DNA from: UBA5972 sp964588725
Lineage (GTDB): Bacteria; Pseudomonadota; Alphaproteobacteria; Rhodobacterales; Rhodobacteraceae
Reading direction: 5' to 3'
Length of the DNA stretch: 64,000 nucleotides
Assembly (NCBI GenBank): GCA_964588725.1
Contig: CAZPQL010000003.1
Location: 1 to 64,000, forward strand
Below, piece by piece: positions 33,377-42,951 of the stretch (within the stretch, counting starts at the first letter, position 1; each line of letters starts with the position of its first letter). The notes beneath the pieces were generated by a model that was not told where the DNA came from, did not search any database, and saw nothing but the letters and a program-made list of their open reading frames with translations. The position numbers and the translations under genes are program-made.

Positions 33377-34117
33377 TCAACTCTGAAAACAACTGTCGCG
33401 CCCGTCTGCCGCAATTGTGCGGGCGCCGGACATGATGGATTTGGTGCGTCGCCGTACAGCATCGCTTGGGCGTGACGCGGATCGTGTTTTGGGGCTGGGT
33501 AAAACGGCGGCAAGACGCGCCGACTGCAGCAGCGTCAGATTTGCCGGTTTTACCCCAAAATAATGCGGACCCGCCGCACCGACGCCAAACACGCCGGCAT
33601 CCAGTTCCACAATATTGACGTACACTTCCAATATGCGCCGCTTGGTCCACATAATTTCAATCATTGCAGTTGTTTCCGCCTCCAGCAGTTTGCGGACCCA
33701 ACTGCGACCGGGCCAGAGAAACACGTTTTTGGCCACTTGCTGGGTGATCGTTGACGCGCCGCGTAACTGCCCCTTGCGATTTGTAACGGCCTCACGGATC
33801 GCGCTCAGGTCAAAACCATAATGCAGGCAAAAATTGGCGTCTTCGGCGGCCACGACAGCGCGGGAAAAATCTGCGGAAATATCTTCAATCGCGACCCAAT
33901 CGCGTTTGAGCGGGCCCAATCGAAACCGCTCACCCAACATATAAAAATTGGTGGGCGGATTGATAAGCGCAAATAGCAGAATAAGCGCGGCCTGCGCCAA
34001 CAGGAGCACGGCAATTCCGCGCAATAGCCACCTGAACGGATGCGCCTTGAAGCGCTGCCACGCGTTTGATTTTGCCTTGCTGCGCCTTTTTTTGGCTTTT
34101 GTCTTTTTCCTGGCCAC
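33377..34117 (-). CDS. mtgA: Monofunctional peptidoglycan glycosyltransferase
   Basis: GT51 enzyme polymerising lipid II into glycan strands. 246 aa: a Lys/Arg-rich cytoplasmic start (MARKKTKAKKRRSKAKS), a membrane helix at about 31-52, catalytic Glu92 in AAEDANFCLHYG, and GASTITQQVAKNVFLW and RRILEVYVNIVELDAG. Start is GTG. The C-terminal 30 residues are basic and divergent. Confidence 0.93.
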   Translation of the reverse strand: MARKKTKAKKRRSKAKSNAWQRFKAHPFRWLLRGIAVLLLAQAALILLFALINPPTNFYMLGERFRLGPLKRDWVAIEDISADFSRAVVAAEDANFCLHYGFDLSAIREAVTNRKGQLRGASTITQQVAKNVFLWPGRSWVRKLLEAETTAMIEIMWTKRRILEVYVNIVELDAGVFGVGAAGPHYFGVKPANLTLLQSARLAAVLPSPKTRSASRPSDAVRRRTKSIMSGARTIAADGRDSCFQS

Positions 34118-34181
34118 CTGTGAACCTGCCGATGTTTTGGCCGGTTCTACAGGATTTTACCTGCAATCACAGGGGCAAAAT

Positions 34182-37100
34182 TCAGGCGCGTATCGCGTCA
34201 ATGCCGTCGCTTTCAAGAGGCGCAACCAGTTTACCGATCATTTCTTTGGGGCATACTTGCTTGAAATGGCCTGCCTCGACATCCCAGCGTCTTAATATTT
34301 CCTGCGCTTTCATGCTGTGGGTTTCGGCCAGATGTTCCTCTATCAGCGCCCGCAATTCACCGATCCAATGAACGTTGCCAACGGGTACGATCACCAAAGA
34401 TTCGGTATTGATATGGTCTATGGCTTCATTATTGGGGTCGTAAAGATACGCCATGCCACCCGTCATTCCGGCACCAAAATTGGCACCGATACTGCCAAGA
34501 ACCACAGCCACCCCTCCGGTCATGTACTCGCAGCCGTTTGAACCGCAGCCCTCGACAACAACTTTGGCACCCGAATTGCGTACCGCAAACCGCTCGCCTG
34601 CGCGCCCGTTTGCAAACAATTTTCCGTCCGTCGCGCCGTAAAGCACCGTGTTGCCGATGATTGTATTGTCCGATGCTTTTATCGGTGACACCAAGGGTGG
34701 ACGCAGGACAATCATACCGCCCGACAATCCTTTGCCAACGTAATCATTGGCGTCACCGGATACCTCCAGTTTCAGACCCTGCGTTGCGAACGCGCCAAGC
34801 GACTGGCCAGCCGACCCAGCCAGTTTTATCGTCAGGTGATCGGATTGAAGCGAATTTCGCATACCGAATCTTTCCACAATTTTTGACGATACCCGTGCGC
34901 CGATAGTGCGGTGCGTATTTTGCACAGCGTAGGACAGCTGCATTTTCTCGCCGTCCTTGAAAAATGGTTCGGCGTCTTTCACGATCTCAGAGTCCAGGGT
35001 TTCGGGCACCGTTTGGCGGGGCTTAGCGCGATCGTAGGTGATGGTCTGCCCTGCATCGACAGTGATCAGCATGGGATTCAAGTCTAAGTCATCCAAATGC
35101 GCTGCACCGCGCGACACCTGCGCCAACAAATCTGAACGGCCTATAATATCCGCCAGTGACCGCGCGCCGATACTGGCCAGTATTTCGCGGACTTCCTGTG
35201 CGTAAAACGTGATCAGGTTGACGACCTTGTCAGCCGTTCCGGTAAATTTGCGACGCAATTCTTCATCTTGCACACACACGCCGACCGGGCAGGTGTTGCT
35301 TTGGCACTGTCTGACCATGATGCAGCCCATGGCGATCAGGGCGGCGGTGCCGATTCCGTATTCCTCGGCCCCCATCATCGCGGCAATGACGATATCCCGG
35401 CCTGTGCGCAGCCCGCCATCGGTGCGCAGGGTCACGCGGTCCCGCAGGTTGTTCATCGCCAACACCTGATGGGTTTCGGTCAACCCCATTTCCCACGGCA
35501 GGCCGGCATATTTGACGGATGTGGCTGGTGACGCGCCGGTACCACCGTTGTGCCCGGAAATTAGAATCACGTCGGCCTTGGCCTTGGCAACGCCCGCGGC
35601 GATTGTGCCGACACCGCTGGCGGCAACCAGTTTCACGGTTACTTTGGCGCGCGGGTTGATCTGTTTCAGGTCATAAATCAGCTGCGCCAGATCTTCGATG
35701 GAATAGATATCGTGGTGCGGCGGCGGCGAAATAAGCGTCACGCCTTTGACTGAATGGCGCAAGCGCGCAATCAGCTCTGTGACCTTGATGCCGGGCAGTT
35801 GCCCACCTTCGCCGGGCTTGGCGCCCTGAGCGACCTTGATTTCCAATTCGTCGCAATTGTTCAGATACTCCGCCGTTACGCCGAATCTGCCCGAGGCCAC
35901 CTGTTTGATCTTCGCCGACGGATTGTCGCCGTTGGGTTCGGGAACGAAATGCGCCGGATCTTCGCCGCCTTCGCCGCTGTCAGATTTAGCACCAATCCGA
36001 TTCATGGCGACATTCAGCGTTTTATGCGCTTCGGGGCTTAGCGCGCCCAAACTCATCCCCGGAGTAACAAACCGTTTGCGGATCGACGTGATGCTTTCCA
36101 CTTCGTCCACCGAAATCGGTGCAAGACCAGGCTGTATATCCAAAAGATCACGCAAGTGAATTGGCGGGCTGGCCTTCATCGCGGCAGAATATTTTTTCCA
36201 CAAATCAAAAGACCCGCGATCGCACGCAGTTTGCAGCAGATGCATCGAGCCCGCTGCCCAGGCATGGGTTTCACCGGAACGGCGTGATTTGTAAAACCCA
36301 CCTACAGGCAGGACATCAGCGCCGCCGCGCCATCCCAGTGCATGAACCTTAAGCAGATTTCGCTGAATGCCGGTTGTCCCGATGCCTGAAATCCGGCTTG
36401 GCATACCCGGAAAATATTCCTTGACCATCGAGCGGCTGAGCCCGACGGCCTCAAAGTTCAGACCGCCGCGATAAGAGGAAATAACCGAAATACCCATCTT
36501 TGCCATGATCTTGAGCAACCCGGCATCAATCGCTTCGCGGTAACGGCCAATGGCGTCGTCAAGCGGTCCTTCAACCAGCCCGCGCGCTACACGATCGGCA
36601 ATTGAATCCTGCGCCAGATACGCGTTCACAGTCGAAGCGCCACAGCCCACGAGCACCGCAAAGTAATGCGGATCGACGCATTCCGCCGCGCGGACGTTTA
36701 ACGAACAAAAGGTACGTAACCCTTTGTTCGTCAGCCATGAATGGACGGCGGACGTCGCTATGATCATCGGTAGTGCCGCGCGTTTCTCAGACTGATACTG
36801 ATCCGTCAGAATCAAATGCTGCGCGCCGGACCTTACGGCGTCTTCCGCCTGTGCGCGGATTTTTTCCAAAGCGTTCGACAATGGTGCGCCAGGCGCGTCG
36901 GCCTCAAATCCGCAGTCTATTTCCACCACGGTTTCACCAAATATCCGCACCATTTCGGCGAATTTTGCGTTGGAAACAAAAGGGCTGTCGACCACCAGAA
37001 TTTCTGTCTGGTCGTTGCTTTCGTCCAGCACGTTGCGCAGATTGCCAAAGCGTGTTTTCAGACTCATGACATTTTTTTCACGCAGGCTGTCAATTGGCGG

Positions 37101-38720
37101 GTTCGTGACCTGAGAAAAATTCTGCCGGAAAAAATGGCTAAGCGGCCGGTACATTTCCGACAGGACCGCCGAAGGCGTGTCATCGCCCATCGATGCAATG
37201 GCTTCTTTTCCGTCTTCTGCCATAGGGTGAAGAATATTTTCCAGCTCCTCCAGACTGAAACCGGCGGCAATCTGGCGTTTGCGCAGTTCGCTGCCCGAAA
37301 ATCCGACAGTTTCGCTGACATTCTTGGTCGCCTCGTCCAGATCGACGATCGATGTGACCCAATCGCCAAACGGTCGCGCGGCGGCCAGCTTGTCCTTGAG
37401 TTCAGCGTCGTGGAAAAAGCGGCCCTCGGCCATGTCGACCGCCAGCATTTGCCCGGGACCCAATGCACCCTTTTCTACAACGTTGCTTTCGTCCACAGGG
37501 ACCATGCCCGCTTCGGATCCTGCCATCACCAATCCGTCGCCGGTTACGACGTAGCGCACCGGGCGCAGACCGCTTCGGTCAAGACCGGCACAAACCCAGC
37601 GCCCGTCAGTCATTGCCAGCGCTGCGGGTCCGTCCCATGGCTCCATCACCGAATTGCAATAGGCATACATATCTTTCCACGCCTGCGGAATTTCTACGGT
37701 CAGGTTGGCCCAGCTTTCAGGCACCAGCATTGTTTTGGTCATCGGCGCATTTCGCCCACCGCGCACCATGACCTCGAACACCGCATCCAGCGCCGCAGAA
37801 TCCGATGATCCGTGCATGACGATGGGTTTGATATCTTCGGCGTGTTCTCCAAATGAATGCGAGGCCATCCTGATTTCGTGCGACTTCATCCAGTTCAGGT
37901 TGCCCTTGAGCGTGTTGATTTCGCCATTGTGCGCCAACATCCGGAACGGCTGCGCCAGCCACCACTGGGGAAAAGTATTCGTGGAATAGCGTTGATGATA
38001 AATTGCAAACGCGCTTTCAAAACGGGGGTCCAGCAGGTCTGGGTAAAAATCGGCAACCTGTTCTGCCAGCATCATGCCTTTGTAAATGATCGAGCGGCAC
38101 GATAGTGAACACAGATAAAGATCGCTGATCTGCGCTGCCGACGCTGCCTTTTCGATGCGCCTGCGAATGATATAAAGTTCGCGTTCAAAAGTTGACTCGT
38201 CGACCCCTTTGGAATTTGAAATAAGAATCTGTTCGATCTCGGGGCGCGTTGCGTTGGCTTTATCGCCCAAACAGGTCACGTCGACCGGAACATGACGCCA
38301 GCCGTAAATGTAATACCCCATGCGCAGCACTTCGGATTCGATAATGGTGCGGCAGGTTTCTTGCGCTCCAAAATCTGTGCGCGGCAAAAACACCTGCCCT
38401 ACCGCGATCAGAGTGTCACAATCAGGTTCGTGACCCGTGCGCAGGATCTGGTCGTGGAAAAACGCCAGTGGTATTTGCAGGTGAATGCCGGCACCGTCGC
38501 CGGTTTTGCCGTCCGCATCCACAGCGCCACGATGCCACACCGCCTTGAGCGCGTTGATACCGTTTTCCACAACTTGCCGCGATCGTTCGCCGTTGATTGC
38601 GACCACCAGACCAACACCACAAGACGCATGTTCGTCCTCGGAGCGGTACATGCCGCTCTTTTCCAGAACCGCCCGCTTGGCCCTTTCGTTGGTGGTCCAG
38701 TCTTGATCAAATTCGGTCAT
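34182..38720 (-). CDS. gltB: Glutamate synthase (NADPH) large subunit
   Basis: 1512 aa, full length for the bacterial alpha subunit. A class II glutaminase domain begins at Cys34 (HASCGVGLV), exposed after propeptide removal. The central and FMN-binding domains follow (GGTGASPATSVKYAG, DGGLRTGRDIVIAAMMGA). The 3Fe-4S ligands are in CIMVRQCQSNTCPVGVC, and the C-terminal GxxG beta-helix includes GSNGCEYMTGGVAVVLG. Makes two glutamates from glutamine and 2-oxoglutarate with GltD, encoded 38 bases upstream. GGGG lies 9 bases before the ATG. Confidence 0.97.
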   Translation of the reverse strand: MTEFDQDWTTNERAKRAVLEKSGMYRSEDEHASCGVGLVVAINGERSRQVVENGINALKAVWHRGAVDADGKTGDGAGIHLQIPLAFFHDQILRTGHEPDCDTLIAVGQVFLPRTDFGAQETCRTIIESEVLRMGYYIYGWRHVPVDVTCLGDKANATRPEIEQILISNSKGVDESTFERELYIIRRRIEKAASAAQISDLYLCSLSCRSIIYKGMMLAEQVADFYPDLLDPRFESAFAIYHQRYSTNTFPQWWLAQPFRMLAHNGEINTLKGNLNWMKSHEIRMASHSFGEHAEDIKPIVMHGSSDSAALDAVFEVMVRGGRNAPMTKTMLVPESWANLTVEIPQAWKDMYAYCNSVMEPWDGPAALAMTDGRWVCAGLDRSGLRPVRYVVTGDGLVMAGSEAGMVPVDESNVVEKGALGPGQMLAVDMAEGRFFHDAELKDKLAAARPFGDWVTSIVDLDEATKNVSETVGFSGSELRKRQIAAGFSLEELENILHPMAEDGKEAIASMGDDTPSAVLSEMYRPLSHFFRQNFSQVTNPPIDSLREKNVMSLKTRFGNLRNVLDESNDQTEILVVDSPFVSNAKFAEMVRIFGETVVEIDCGFEADAPGAPLSNALEKIRAQAEDAVRSGAQHLILTDQYQSEKRAALPMIIATSAVHSWLTNKGLRTFCSLNVRAAECVDPHYFAVLVGCGASTVNAYLAQDSIADRVARGLVEGPLDDAIGRYREAIDAGLLKIMAKMGISVISSYRGGLNFEAVGLSRSMVKEYFPGMPSRISGIGTTGIQRNLLKVHALGWRGGADVLPVGGFYKSRRSGETHAWAAGSMHLLQTACDRGSFDLWKKYSAAMKASPPIHLRDLLDIQPGLAPISVDEVESITSIRKRFVTPGMSLGALSPEAHKTLNVAMNRIGAKSDSGEGGEDPAHFVPEPNGDNPSAKIKQVASGRFGVTAEYLNNCDELEIKVAQGAKPGEGGQLPGIKVTELIARLRHSVKGVTLISPPPHHDIYSIEDLAQLIYDLKQINPRAKVTVKLVAASGVGTIAAGVAKAKADVILISGHNGGTGASPATSVKYAGLPWEMGLTETHQVLAMNNLRDRVTLRTDGGLRTGRDIVIAAMMGAEEYGIGTAALIAMGCIMVRQCQSNTCPVGVCVQDEELRRKFTGTADKVVNLITFYAQEVREILASIGARSLADIIGRSDLLAQVSRGAAHLDDLDLNPMLITVDAGQTITYDRAKPRQTVPETLDSEIVKDAEPFFKDGEKMQLSYAVQNTHRTIGARVSSKIVERFGMRNSLQSDHLTIKLAGSAGQSLGAFATQGLKLEVSGDANDYVGKGLSGGMIVLRPPLVSPIKASDNTIIGNTVLYGATDGKLFANGRAGERFAVRNSGAKVVVEGCGSNGCEYMTGGVAVVLGSIGANFGAGMTGGMAYLYDPNNEAIDHINTESLVIVPVGNVHWIGELRALIEEHLAETHSMKAQEILRRWDVEAGHFKQVCPKEMIGKLVAPLESDGIDAIRA

Positions 38721-38758
38721 AGTCGTCTGCCCCTTCGCCGCATCAACGGGTGGTTTTA

Positions 38759-40195
38759 TTATTCTGCTGCAACTGCACGGTTGGTATCAAAATCATCCAC
38801 GATACGCGCCGCAGCGCCGCGCCCGTCGGCAATAGCCCATACAACCAGAGATGCGCCGCGCACGATGTCACCCACTGCATAAACGCCGTCCAGATTGGTG
38901 CGGTGTGAAACAAAATCTGCTTTGACGGTTCCCCAGTCCGTCACGCCCAAGTCTGGTTGCCCCCAATCGGTAACCAAATCTTCCGCCGAAAATCCCAGCG
39001 CCTTAATCACCAGATCAGCCGGTTCGATGTAATTGGCGCCTTCAATTTTCTCGGGGCTGCGCCGCCCGGTCACGTCGGGTGCACCCAGCCGCATTTTGGC
39101 AACGTTCACACCGGTGACCTGACCGTCTCCGGTAAATCCGGCAGGCGCTGCCAGCCATACAAATTCAACGCCTTCTTCGATAGCGTTTTCGGTTTCGCGT
39201 ACCGAGCCCGGCATATTATCGCGGTCGCGGCGATACAGGCATTTGACAGATTTGGCACCCTGACGCACGGCTGTGCGCACGCAATCCATGGCGGTATCAC
39301 CACCACCAACCACGACAACATTCTTACCTTCAGCCCAAAGCGTGCCATTTTCAATTTCGTCAACTTTGTCGCCAAATCCCAGCCGGTTGGACGCTGTCAG
39401 GTAGTCAATAGCCTCGACGATACCACCAAGCCCTACGCCCGGACCACCCAGCACGCGGGGCTGGTATACGCCTGTAGCGATCACGACCGCATCGTGGTTG
39501 GCACGGACGTCTTCAAACGACTTATCGACGCCGATATTGCAGTTCAGTTCAAACTTTACGCCGCCGTCGGCCAGCAATTTGTTGCGGCGCAGCACAATTT
39601 CCTTTTCCAACTTGAACCCGGGAATACCATACATCAAAAGACCACCGGCCCGGTCGTGTCGATCGTAGACCGTGACCTGAATTCCGGCGCGACGCAATTC
39701 ATCCGCTGCCGCCAGTCCACCTGGACCTGCGCCTACAATGCCGACGCTTTCCGACCGTTCCACATAAGGTTTATTCGGCTTGACCCAGCCGTTTTCAAAG
39801 GCTTCGTCGGTGATGTATTTTTCAACAGCCCCGATGGTGACGGTCCCGTGACCCGATTGTTCGATCACGCAGTTGCCTTCGCACAAGCGGTCTTGAGGAC
39901 AAATTCGACCGCAGATTTCGGGAAAGTTATTGGTCGCCTGCGAAATCGCATACGCTTCGCGTAGCCGACCCGTCGCCGTCATTTGCAGCCAATCGGGAAT
40001 ATTGTTGTGCAATGGGCAATGGGCCTGACAAAAGGGCACACCACATTGCGAACACCGCGATGCCTGTTCCGTGGCCTTAGTCTCGGCATAGGCGGCATAA
40101 ATCTCGTGATAGTCGCTATTGCGTGCTTTGGCGGTACGCTTTTCCGGCATTGCTCTGTCGACAGAAACAAATTTCAGCATTTTTTGCTCTGCCAT
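38759..40195 (-). CDS. gltD: Glutamate synthase small subunit
   Basis: 478 aa beta subunit delivering NADPH electrons to GltB. N-terminal Cys-rich region CSQCGVPFCQAHCP and CGRICPQDRLCEGNC for 4Fe-4S clusters, FAD loop VGIVGAGPGGLAAADEL, and NADPH loop VVVVGGGDTAMDC. It is first in the gltDB unit. The 220-base region upstream (40196-40415, divergent to uppP) is AT-rich and has GTCA-N7-TGAC at 40259-40273, a possible operator. Confidence 0.97.
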   Translation of the reverse strand: MAEQKMLKFVSVDRAMPEKRTAKARNSDYHEIYAAYAETKATEQASRCSQCGVPFCQAHCPLHNNIPDWLQMTATGRLREAYAISQATNNFPEICGRICPQDRLCEGNCVIEQSGHGTVTIGAVEKYITDEAFENGWVKPNKPYVERSESVGIVGAGPGGLAAADELRRAGIQVTVYDRHDRAGGLLMYGIPGFKLEKEIVLRRNKLLADGGVKFELNCNIGVDKSFEDVRANHDAVVIATGVYQPRVLGGPGVGLGGIVEAIDYLTASNRLGFGDKVDEIENGTLWAEGKNVVVVGGGDTAMDCVRTAVRQGAKSVKCLYRRDRDNMPGSVRETENAIEEGVEFVWLAAPAGFTGDGQVTGVNVAKMRLGAPDVTGRRSPEKIEGANYIEPADLVIKALGFSAEDLVTDWGQPDLGVTDWGTVKADFVSHRTNLDGVYAVGDIVRGASLVVWAIADGRGAAARIVDDFDTNRAVAAE

Positions 40196-40415
40196 TGATT
40201 CCGAACCCTTTCCACGTGGACGAAACTGTCTTTTATCGGGTTACATCGTATAAATAAAGTCATATATATTGACCTATAAGGCAAAAATGCGGATTGCCGT
40301 CACTATATTGGTCGTTATTTTGCTGAAATTAGGTAATATACCCTGTCCTATTATTTGATTTCCCGGCAAAATTTCCTGTTTCATCCGCCGCCGCCGATCA
40401 CTACTATCGGCGTAT

Positions 40416-41219
40416 ATGAGTCTATTTCATCTGTTTATTTTAGCTATGATTCAGGGACTTACCGAGTTCCTGCCGGTTTCTTCATCTGCCCACCTTATCC
40501 TGTTGCCGGCCTTGACCGGTTTGGACGATCAGGGTCAGGTTATCGACGTCGCGGTCCATATCGGCACGCTTGCAGCGGTCATGTTGTACTTTCGCGCCGA
40601 CGTCGCAAGCGGCATAAAGGGCCTTGGCGATATAGCCAGAGGTCGGTTTGAAACCGCCGGCGCAAGGCTTGCGCTTCTGCTGATCGTCGCCACTTTACCG
40701 GTGGTCGTATTCGGCCTGATACTTAAACTAACGGGATTTGACGAAAGCCTGCGGTCTGTTGCAGTGATTGGCTGGGCGATGCTTATTTTTGGTCTTGTGC
40801 TTTATTGGGTGGACCAAAAGGGCGCGACCGGCAAGACAGCAACCGACTGGTCACTGCGCGACGCCATCATTATGGGCGTCTGGCAGGCTGTTGCACTAAT
40901 TCCTGGTACGTCGCGCTCGGGCATCACTATTTCTGCGGCACGCGCGCTTGGCTACAACCGCACCGACGGTGCGCGACTTTCCATGTTGATGTCGATTCCG
41001 ACGATTATCGCCTCGGGTGTTCTGACCGGCGCTGGTATCGTCGCAACAACTGACACCAAAGCCGCCACCGACGGTGCGATCGCCGCCGCGTTTTCGTTCG
41101 TAGCGGCGCTGATTGCACTCAGCCTGATGATGCGGCTTTTGAAAAGCGTCAGCTTTACGCCCTATGTCATCTACAGGGTCATTTTGGGTGCGGCGCTACT
41201 GGTGATTGCCTATTCCTGA
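40416..41219 (+). CDS. uppP: Undecaprenyl-diphosphatase
   Basis: Recycles the undecaprenyl-PP carrier for cell-wall and glycan synthesis. 267 aa, about eight membrane helices, with the family blocks IQGLTEFLPVSSSAHLIL near the N-terminus and IPGTSRSGITISAARALG near 163. Its last 10 bases overlap the end of the convergent NDUFA9-like gene. No strong ribosome binding site is seen before the ATG. Confidence 0.95.
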   Translation: MSLFHLFILAMIQGLTEFLPVSSSAHLILLPALTGLDDQGQVIDVAVHIGTLAAVMLYFRADVASGIKGLGDIARGRFETAGARLALLLIVATLPVVVFGLILKLTGFDESLRSVAVIGWAMLIFGLVLYWVDQKGATGKTATDWSLRDAIIMGVWQAVALIPGTSRSGITISAARALGYNRTDGARLSMLMSIPTIIASGVLTGAGIVATTDTKAATDGAIAAAFSFVAALIALSLMMRLLKSVSFTPYVIYRVILGAALLVIAYS

Positions 41220-42208
41220 GACCGGAGATTTTTCGCAGAATCCTTGATCGCTGCGTACTGACCACCGGACCGATAGCAGTACAGGTAACTTTCCAGAACC
41301 AATTCCATCGGTGTCGGTATAATTCCCAGATCGCTGAACGACTTGGCGTCATTGGCGACGAGGTTGTCGTTACGCAATTGCCTGACCTGATCGCGGGTCA
41401 GAATCTTGTTGGTCACCAGACCAAGTGTCAGCTTTGCGCCCATATCCAAAAACCAGGCGTCCGCGTGTGCCATCCAAAACGGCAACCCGGCCAACAGCCG
41501 ACGCCGACGCACGACCCGCAACATTTCGATCATCAGGTCTCGGAAACTGGCGGTTGTGGGCCCACCCAGCTCGTAGGTGCCCGCAGTCACACGACCAAAC
41601 GCAGCCTGCGCCGCCACTTTGGCCACGTCATCCACGAAAACCGGTTGAAACCGGCTTTCAGCCCCCACAAGCGGCACCACCAAAGATAGGCTGGCCAGAC
41701 GGGCAAAGCGGTTGAAAAACTGATCTTCTGCCCCAAAAATCACCGACGGGCGCAAGATAATCACGTTGGAATGCGCCGCCAACACGGCCGCTTCGCCTGC
41801 GGCTTTGCTGCGCCCATAGGCGCTGTTGCTCGCTGTATCGGCGCCAATTGCCGACAGATGTACCAAAGTCCCGACACCACAGGCATTGGCGTATTTGGCT
41901 ATTCTGGCCGCGCCGTCCGCGTGCACCGCGGTAAAACTTTGCCGCTTGGTTTCATGCAAAACGCCTACGCAGTTGACAACAACGTCCGACCCGACGATCG
42001 CGGCCTTTGTCGATTCATCGTCACGTATATTTGCGAGCACGGGCTCGACCTGTCCCACCGCGCCATACGTGCGGACAAACAGGGCCTCGTTCGGGCGCCG
42101 CACCGCGACTCGCACCCGCCAGCCCGCCTTGGCTAAACGGCGCGTTATGTAACGTCCGACAAACCCCGAACCACCAAAAACTGTTGCTGTTTTCTGTCCG
42201 CCTGCCAT
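41210..42208 (-). CDS. Complex I NDUFA9-like NAD(P)-binding protein
   Basis: 332 aa from the ATG at 42208 with GGAGG 5 bases upstream. Atypical SDR: TATVFGGSGFVGRYITRRLA at the start, VNCVGVLHETKRQSF, and LGGPTTASFRDLMIEML. The mitochondrial NDUFA9 subunit of complex I and its alphaproteobacterial relatives share this form. It may assist complex I assembly or act on lipid/quinone-related substrates; unproven. Convergent overlap with uppP. Confidence 0.88.
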   Translation of the reverse strand: MAGGQKTATVFGGSGFVGRYITRRLAKAGWRVRVAVRRPNEALFVRTYGAVGQVEPVLANIRDDESTKAAIVGSDVVVNCVGVLHETKRQSFTAVHADGAARIAKYANACGVGTLVHLSAIGADTASNSAYGRSKAAGEAAVLAAHSNVIILRPSVIFGAEDQFFNRFARLASLSLVVPLVGAESRFQPVFVDDVAKVAAQAAFGRVTAGTYELGGPTTASFRDLMIEMLRVVRRRRLLAGLPFWMAHADAWFLDMGAKLTLGLVTNKILTRDQVRQLRNDNLVANDAKSFSDLGIIPTPMELVLESYLYCYRSGGQYAAIKDSAKNLRSQE

Positions 42209-42299
42209 CCCAACCTCCGGGAAAATTTCAGAGATATCACTAGCTGACGCAGCGCCCGCAAACAAGTTTGAATTAACGCCAATTCCCTGTCACCGCCCG

Positions 42300-42326
42300 T
42301 TGACAGCCGCAGGGCGCGCCTATAAA
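42300..42326 (+). promoter_or_regulatory. Putative tRNA-Leu promoter
   Basis: TTGACA (42300-42305) and TATAAA (42321-42326) separated by 15 bases, ending 24 bases before the tRNA. Both hexamers are near consensus, although the spacer is shorter than the usual 17. Confidence 0.5.
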
Positions 42327-42350
42327 TCCAACGCCACCGGCAAGACACCT

Positions 42351-42437
42351 GCCCAGGTGGCGGAATTGGTAGACGCGCTAGCTTCAGGTGCTAGTATTCG
42401 TATGGATGTGGAGGTTCGAGTCCTCTCCTGGGCACCA
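42351..42437 (+). tRNA. tRNA-Leu (CAG)
   Basis: 87 bases including encoded CCA. The acceptor stem GCCCAGG pairs with CCTGGGC. The anticodon arm is CTAGC-TTCAGGT-GCTAG with anticodon CAG, decoding CUG. A long variable arm, as in class II tRNAs, precedes the T-arm GGTTCGAGTCC. The sequence closely parallels the known E. coli tRNA-Leu CAG arrangement. Confidence 0.97.
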
Positions 42438-42456
42438 ATTACCCCTAAATTTCTTC

Positions 42457-42951
42457 TTATCTTGCCGCGTCCGACAGCACGGTTGCGTCTACAAGCCCCG
42501 GGATCTCTGTTGCGTTGATGCGAAGCAACGCAATGCGATATCCGGCTTTCTGTTCCAATTGTTCAAGCCATGACATCAGCTGTTCAAACTGAACCCCCGT
42601 AAAGGCGAGCTCGAAACTTTCGCTGTCGGGGCTCGACGTCACAAGCGTGTTAAGCCGCAAACCCGCGTCGATCAAAAGCGTTTCCACACCGCTCAGGCCA
42701 ATCGGTGACGGGGCAGGCCCGGGGGCGTCTCCCTGTTCAAGCCGGGCATATTCCGCCAGCCGGTCCTGCGCCCAAATAGCATCATTTTGCGCGCTTTGCA
42801 GGATCGCGGCGGCGCTGACACGGCGATCGTGCAATGGGACAAGAACGCTGAAATACACAAACGGGGGCAGAACGACAGTGACCAGCGCAACGATTAGCAG
42901 GCGCTCGCGCAGAGACAACCGCCCCAACCAGTCGGTTAGCCGGGCAATCAT
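42457..42951 (-). CDS. gspM: Type II secretion system protein GspM
   Basis: 164 aa inner-membrane protein: a short cytoplasmic N-terminus, one helix (RLLIVALVTVVLPPFVYFSV) at about 18-37, then a periplasmic ferredoxin-like domain including FELAFTGVQFEQLMSWLEQL. Partner of GspL in the assembly platform. It starts inside the gspL stop (4-base overlap) and is the last gene of the gspG-M run. The assignment relies strongly on position plus topology. Confidence 0.88.
   Translation of the reverse strand: MIARLTDWLGRLSLRERLLIVALVTVVLPPFVYFSVLVPLHDRRVSAAAILQSAQNDAIWAQDRLAEYARLEQGDAPGPAPSPIGLSGVETLLIDAGLRLNTLVTSSPDSESFELAFTGVQFEQLMSWLEQLEQKAGYRIALLRINATEIPGLVDATVLSDAAR

Noticed and set aside
36816..37808. 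330-codon open frame on the plus strand
   Set aside because: Entirely antisense to gltB, with no family features and a Cys/Phe/Arg-rich translation typical of a codon-bias shadow.
38957..39964. 335-codon plus-strand frame
   Set aside because: Antisense to gltD; shadow frame.
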